A stretch of DNA of 64,000 bases, taken from positions 1-64,000 of the forward strand of contig CAZXLH010000010.1 of assembly GCA_964641455.1 (NCBI GenBank), read 5' to 3'. This document shows positions 61,345 through 64,000 of the stretch, in pieces (the first letter of the stretch is position 1; each line of letters begins with the position of its first letter). The DNA comes from DTU015 sp964641455 (GTDB lineage Bacteria; Bacillota; Sulfobacillia; Fermentithermobacillales; Fermentithermobacillaceae). The translations under genes were made by a program, and so were the position numbers. A model generated the notes under the pieces. It searched no databases. It was not told the origin of the DNA and saw only the letters and a program-made list of their open reading frames with translations.

Positions 61345-62703
61345 ATGCAACTTACCTGCTTACCGCTCTCCCTACAGCAACTTGATATGGTCGGGCATAG
61401 CCACGGACACCTGGTAGATATACTGGATGAGCTTTTTGTTCTTCTGTACTCTGTAGTTCCGTCTGATGTTATTTCACTCTTGAACAAGTTCAAAGAGGAT
61501 TTGATTTGTTGTATGGAAAGTCATGGAAATAGCCATCCAAAACATGCGATTTTTTGTGAATCGATTAAGGAGTTAGGTGTCAACGACTGTATATTGGTGA
61601 GAGATAGCAAGGAAAAACGCATTCTTGTTGATTGGCTTTCGGAACATGTTCATCTTCACGTTCAGCCTTTTAGAGTGTTAACTGTTGGCCAAGCTCTTGC
61701 TTCCCGCGATCCAATTCGTAACTGTTTAACTCTGGGCTGGTATGGGCGCAAGCATACCAAACTCAAGTACTCCGGTTTTTGCAGGAGTGAGAAGATTATT
61801 TTGTATCCCTTTGAAGAGGCACGGAAAGATGCCAACTTGAGAAATATGTCGAGTTACTTGGGGAGGTTTTCCCAAGGCTCTAAGCCAGTGTCCGGTATGG
61901 AGAGGGTTGATTTTGCTTCACCGGATCTTGAGGAAGTTGTGAATAGATTTTCGGCACAGTGGGGGCACTCTTTGCTTGAGCAGCAATCTCAGTTTTCGGA
62001 TGACCATTCGGCTGTAGAGACTATTCCGGTTGAATTTGAGGAGGATTATGTAGCGTTTCTTAGTCGCGGGCATAATTGCAGGTGTCTGGATGAGGAAAAC
62101 GAGGGGATTGTTGTAAATAGGGTTACTGAACTCAGGACCGGAGACCTATTGGTTTTCGTTAAAGATTCATCTGAGGATATTTTTGATAAGCTCACGGAAC
62201 TGATCAAAAGAAGTAATCCGGATATAAAGAAGCAGGCGGATTTGACAGAACTTTGGAAGAGTGCTTTTCTTCGCTACATGCACATTCATGATCTGAGTTT
62301 TCGGGAATTCCAACAGAGATTAAGTCAGGTAGGAGTCGAGAGAACAGTTCCTGCAATTAGAGCATGGCGTAAGAAAGATAGTATAGGGCCTGAGGATGAT
62401 GCTCTCAGAGCGATCGCTGAAATTACTCAAGATCCTGAGTCGAATGCCAGACTTGACGATGTGATGGCAGCTTGCAGACAAATCAGGTCTTTACATATTG
62501 GGCTAGGCAGATATCTTGCAAGGGCAATTGTATCTTCGACTACTACCGATCTACTGCCGGAGGAGGAACCGATGTTGCAGCGGGTATCAAGTGATTTGTC
62601 CGCCCATGCTGAAATAGTGGCGGTTCGTAGAATAGCAACAAAAACCTTCAGTGTTCCGTTAAATAAGGCAAACAGACTTCTTAACAAGTTCCTGGACATC
62701 TAA
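61345..62703 (+). CDS. drmE: DrmE-like DISARM protein, probably 5'-truncated
   Basis: The product (452 residues from ATG 61345) resembles DrmE, a DISARM (class 2) component of unknown biochemical role: LLMQLTCLPLSLQQLD, LTLGWYGRKHTKLKYSG, FLSRGHNCRCLDEENEG and the C-terminal RAWRKKDSIGPEDDALRAIA and RIATKTFSVPLNKANRLLNK segments. The open frame begins at 61264, with TTG 61273 the first start, but the first ~20 codons overlap the antisense peptidase remnant. Neither TTG 61273 nor ATG 61345 has a ribosome binding site. From memory, DrmE proteins are considerably longer, so the N-terminus may be lost. It is followed 37 bases later by drmA. Confidence 0.62.
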   Translation: MQLTCLPLSLQQLDMVGHSHGHLVDILDELFVLLYSVVPSDVISLLNKFKEDLICCMESHGNSHPKHAIFCESIKELGVNDCILVRDSKEKRILVDWLSEHVHLHVQPFRVLTVGQALASRDPIRNCLTLGWYGRKHTKLKYSGFCRSEKIILYPFEEARKDANLRNMSSYLGRFSQGSKPVSGMERVDFASPDLEEVVNRFSAQWGHSLLEQQSQFSDDHSAVETIPVEFEEDYVAFLSRGHNCRCLDEENEGIVVNRVTELRTGDLLVFVKDSSEDIFDKLTELIKRSNPDIKKQADLTELWKSAFLRYMHIHDLSFREFQQRLSQVGVERTVPAIRAWRKKDSIGPEDDALRAIAEITQDPESNARLDDVMAACRQIRSLHIGLGRYLARAIVSSTTTDLLPEEEPMLQRVSSDLSAHAEIVAVRRIATKTFSVPLNKANRLLNKFLDI

Positions 62704-62740
62704 GCATGGTTGAATAAATGGGAGTTTTGGAGGGACCGGG

Positions 62741-64000
62741 ATGACGGAAACTTTCAACGATATTAGAGACGATATTATGAATGCCGTCATCGCTGAGATG
62801 ATGGGACCCGGGTCGGAACTACTTGTTCCGACGGCGTGTTTGAAGGATGCTGAATTCGAGGTAATAAGCGAGAATCCTTTTCAACGGTACTCGGTTGGCA
62901 TTCTCTATGAACAAAAGAACCGAAGAGATATTGATGATGAGAGTATTGAGGACCGGGATGTTGATGGCAGAGCTGACGTTGATGAACTTCTTGATGTGGC
63001 CACTACTACTGCAAACCAGTACTACCCGTCTTCAATAGGTATGAGTTTTTATGCCACGGGACAGAATCCGGCTATGATTGTAAATGTTACTGCAGGTCAG
63101 TATAGGCGTCTGGAATGGAATGAGTGCAAGGTAAGAGTGAACGCATTGTCTGATGCAATATTAAGCAGTTCTTTCTTTCAACAACATTTGTTCTTGAAGA
63201 ACGGTAACCTTCAACCAAAACAGAGGATGACGAAGGATATCAGAGAATTGCTACTAAAACTGAACGAGGGGTCACGGGAGTGGCAGGATGTTATTTATAA
63301 ACTTTTTAGATTGCAGACAAGTGGTTGGAAACGAATTCCTCTGGGCAATGGACCAATCTCTGTAACTGTTCCCAATATAAGCAGTAATAAGCCGACAAGA
63401 GAACCCTATGAAGTATGCGAAGGCTTAAAACTGGTATGTGTGAGACGGCCCAATGCTAAATCAAATTCTACACTGTTTACTTTAACTTTGATAAATGATT
63501 TCGATGGTGGGGAGAGAAAAAACATAGATAGGACTTTTTTTCAAGTCGGTTTTTCGGTCAGGCCTATTGAGTCGGATGTCAGATTTTTGGATTATGAACG
63601 TTTGTCCGGTGTTAATGTTGATGATTCTGAGGAACTCTCAATGGCTCTTCTATATCGCAACCGCGAGGTTTTGGGAGTCGGCCATGGATGTGCGGTAAGT
63701 TGGGATAAAGAGGGTACAGTTTTGAGAACCGAAGTAATTCCAAGTCATGAAGTCCCAAGTTTTAGGTTTCATGTTGATGAACTATCATCCGTGACTGAGA
63801 TTCTGAGTATGCACAATTTATCTGACTTATCGTTGCTGACCAAGTCCGAAATAATCAAGGGATTAACCGATTTTGTCAGTATATATAGGGAATGGATGAA
63901 TCAAAAGCGTGCCTCTGTTCATATTTTGGATGAATCTCTGCGTTCTACAGCTGAAAAGCATCTTACGGAGTGTTATGAATGTGCTGATAGGCTCATGCGA
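62741..64000 (+). CDS. drmA: DISARM helicase DrmA, N-terminal part (runs off the window)
   Basis: An open frame of 420 codons begins at ATG 62741, 6 bases after GGAGGG, and continues past the right edge. The N-terminus (IRDDIMNAVIAEMMGPGSEL) and the segment LLYRNREVLGVGHGCAVSWD match the non-helicase N-terminal part of DrmA, the core helicase-like protein of DISARM, which with DrmB restricts phage DNA. The helicase motifs would lie beyond the window. Its neighbour upstream is DrmE-like, the expected class 2 order; drmB, drmC and a methyltransferase should follow outside the window. Confidence 0.8.
   Translation, partial: MTETFNDIRDDIMNAVIAEMMGPGSELLVPTACLKDAEFEVISENPFQRYSVGILYEQKNRRDIDDESIEDRDVDGRADVDELLDVATTTANQYYPSSIGMSFYATGQNPAMIVNVTAGQYRRLEWNECKVRVNALSDAILSSSFFQQHLFLKNGNLQPKQRMTKDIRELLLKLNEGSREWQDVIYKLFRLQTSGWKRIPLGNGPISVTVPNISSNKPTREPYEVCEGLKLVCVRRPNAKSNSTLFTLTLINDFDGGERKNIDRTFFQVGFSVRPIESDVRFLDYERLSGVNVDDSEELSMALLYRNREVLGVGHGCAVSWDKEGTVLRTEVIPSHEVPSFRFHVDELSSVTEILSMHNLSDLSLLTKSEIIKGLTDFVSIYREWMNQKRASVHILDESLRSTAEKHLTECYECADRLMR

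Noticed and set aside
1..64000. tRNA or rRNA genes
   Set aside because: I looked for T-loop-like GTTCRAATC elements with matching acceptor stems and found none; a covariance search was not possible here.

Overview
The window looks like a chromosomal piece of an anaerobic, Gram-positive Firmicute (Clostridia-like). Pointers are a SigI/RsgI pair, an adenosylcobalamin-dependent (class II) ribonucleotide reductase, acyl-CoA dehydratase activase proteins, a Na+-pumping decarboxylase beta subunit, AtpZ, TuaH-like and PadR-ABC modules, AGGAGG-type ribosome binding sites and many TTG/GTG starts. One 100-N scaffold gap (23377-23476) lies inside a repeat array, so this is a draft or metagenome assembly.

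Layout. 0.2-5.4 kb: D-aminoacylase-type amidohydrolase (minus), MATE transporter, TuaH-like glycosyltransferase. 5.6-8.6 kb: envelope-stress operon of ECF sigma factor, zinc-finger anti-sigma, PspC and LiaF-like proteins. 8.9-12.5 kb: a fused double activase-related protein overlapping a BadF/BadG activase. 12.6-16.6 kb: YhaO/YhaN (SbcD/SbcC-like) pair. 16.7-22.7 kb: alkyladenine glycosylase, OsmC, FlK-like thioesterase, NrdR, and NrdJ split by a 164-residue mini-intein. 22.7-27.5 kb: repeat-rich spacer, then a 4-hydroxy-2-oxoglutarate aldolase-like enzyme, an IclR regulator and a class V aminotransferase that together suggest glyoxylate/hydroxy-amino-acid catabolism. 27.9-32.3 kb: DinG-like helicase and sigI-rsgI (minus). 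32.6-36.9 kb: PadR regulator with a palindromic operator and a heterodimeric ABC exporter. 36.9-48.2 kb: housekeeping (AtpZ, aspartate aminotransferase, MurD, endonuclease III, DnaE, PfkA, Pyk). 48.4-50.8 kb: a structured leader resembling a yybP-ykoY (Mn2+) riboswitch with its own terminator, a stand-alone OadB-type beta subunit, a 38-residue gamma-like membrane peptide and FxsA.

From about 50.8 kb the window becomes accessory: hairpin repeats, a winged-helix/nuclease protein and a NERD-helicase protein, a truncated S9-peptidase remnant, a 2H phosphoesterase, a DUF885 protein and a lipoprotein flavoprotein. At the right edge a DrmE-like gene is followed by the start of drmA. This is the edge of a DISARM-type anti-phage island that appears to have landed on a decayed minus-strand gene.

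Two genome-wide habits stand out. Intergenic spaces are filled with degenerate short duplications (38, 53 and about 63-69 bp periods), and conserved proteins (NrdJ, IclR, DnaE, the NERD helicase, the 2H enzyme, MATE) carry low-complexity extra segments. All identifications are from reading the sequence; no database search was run.
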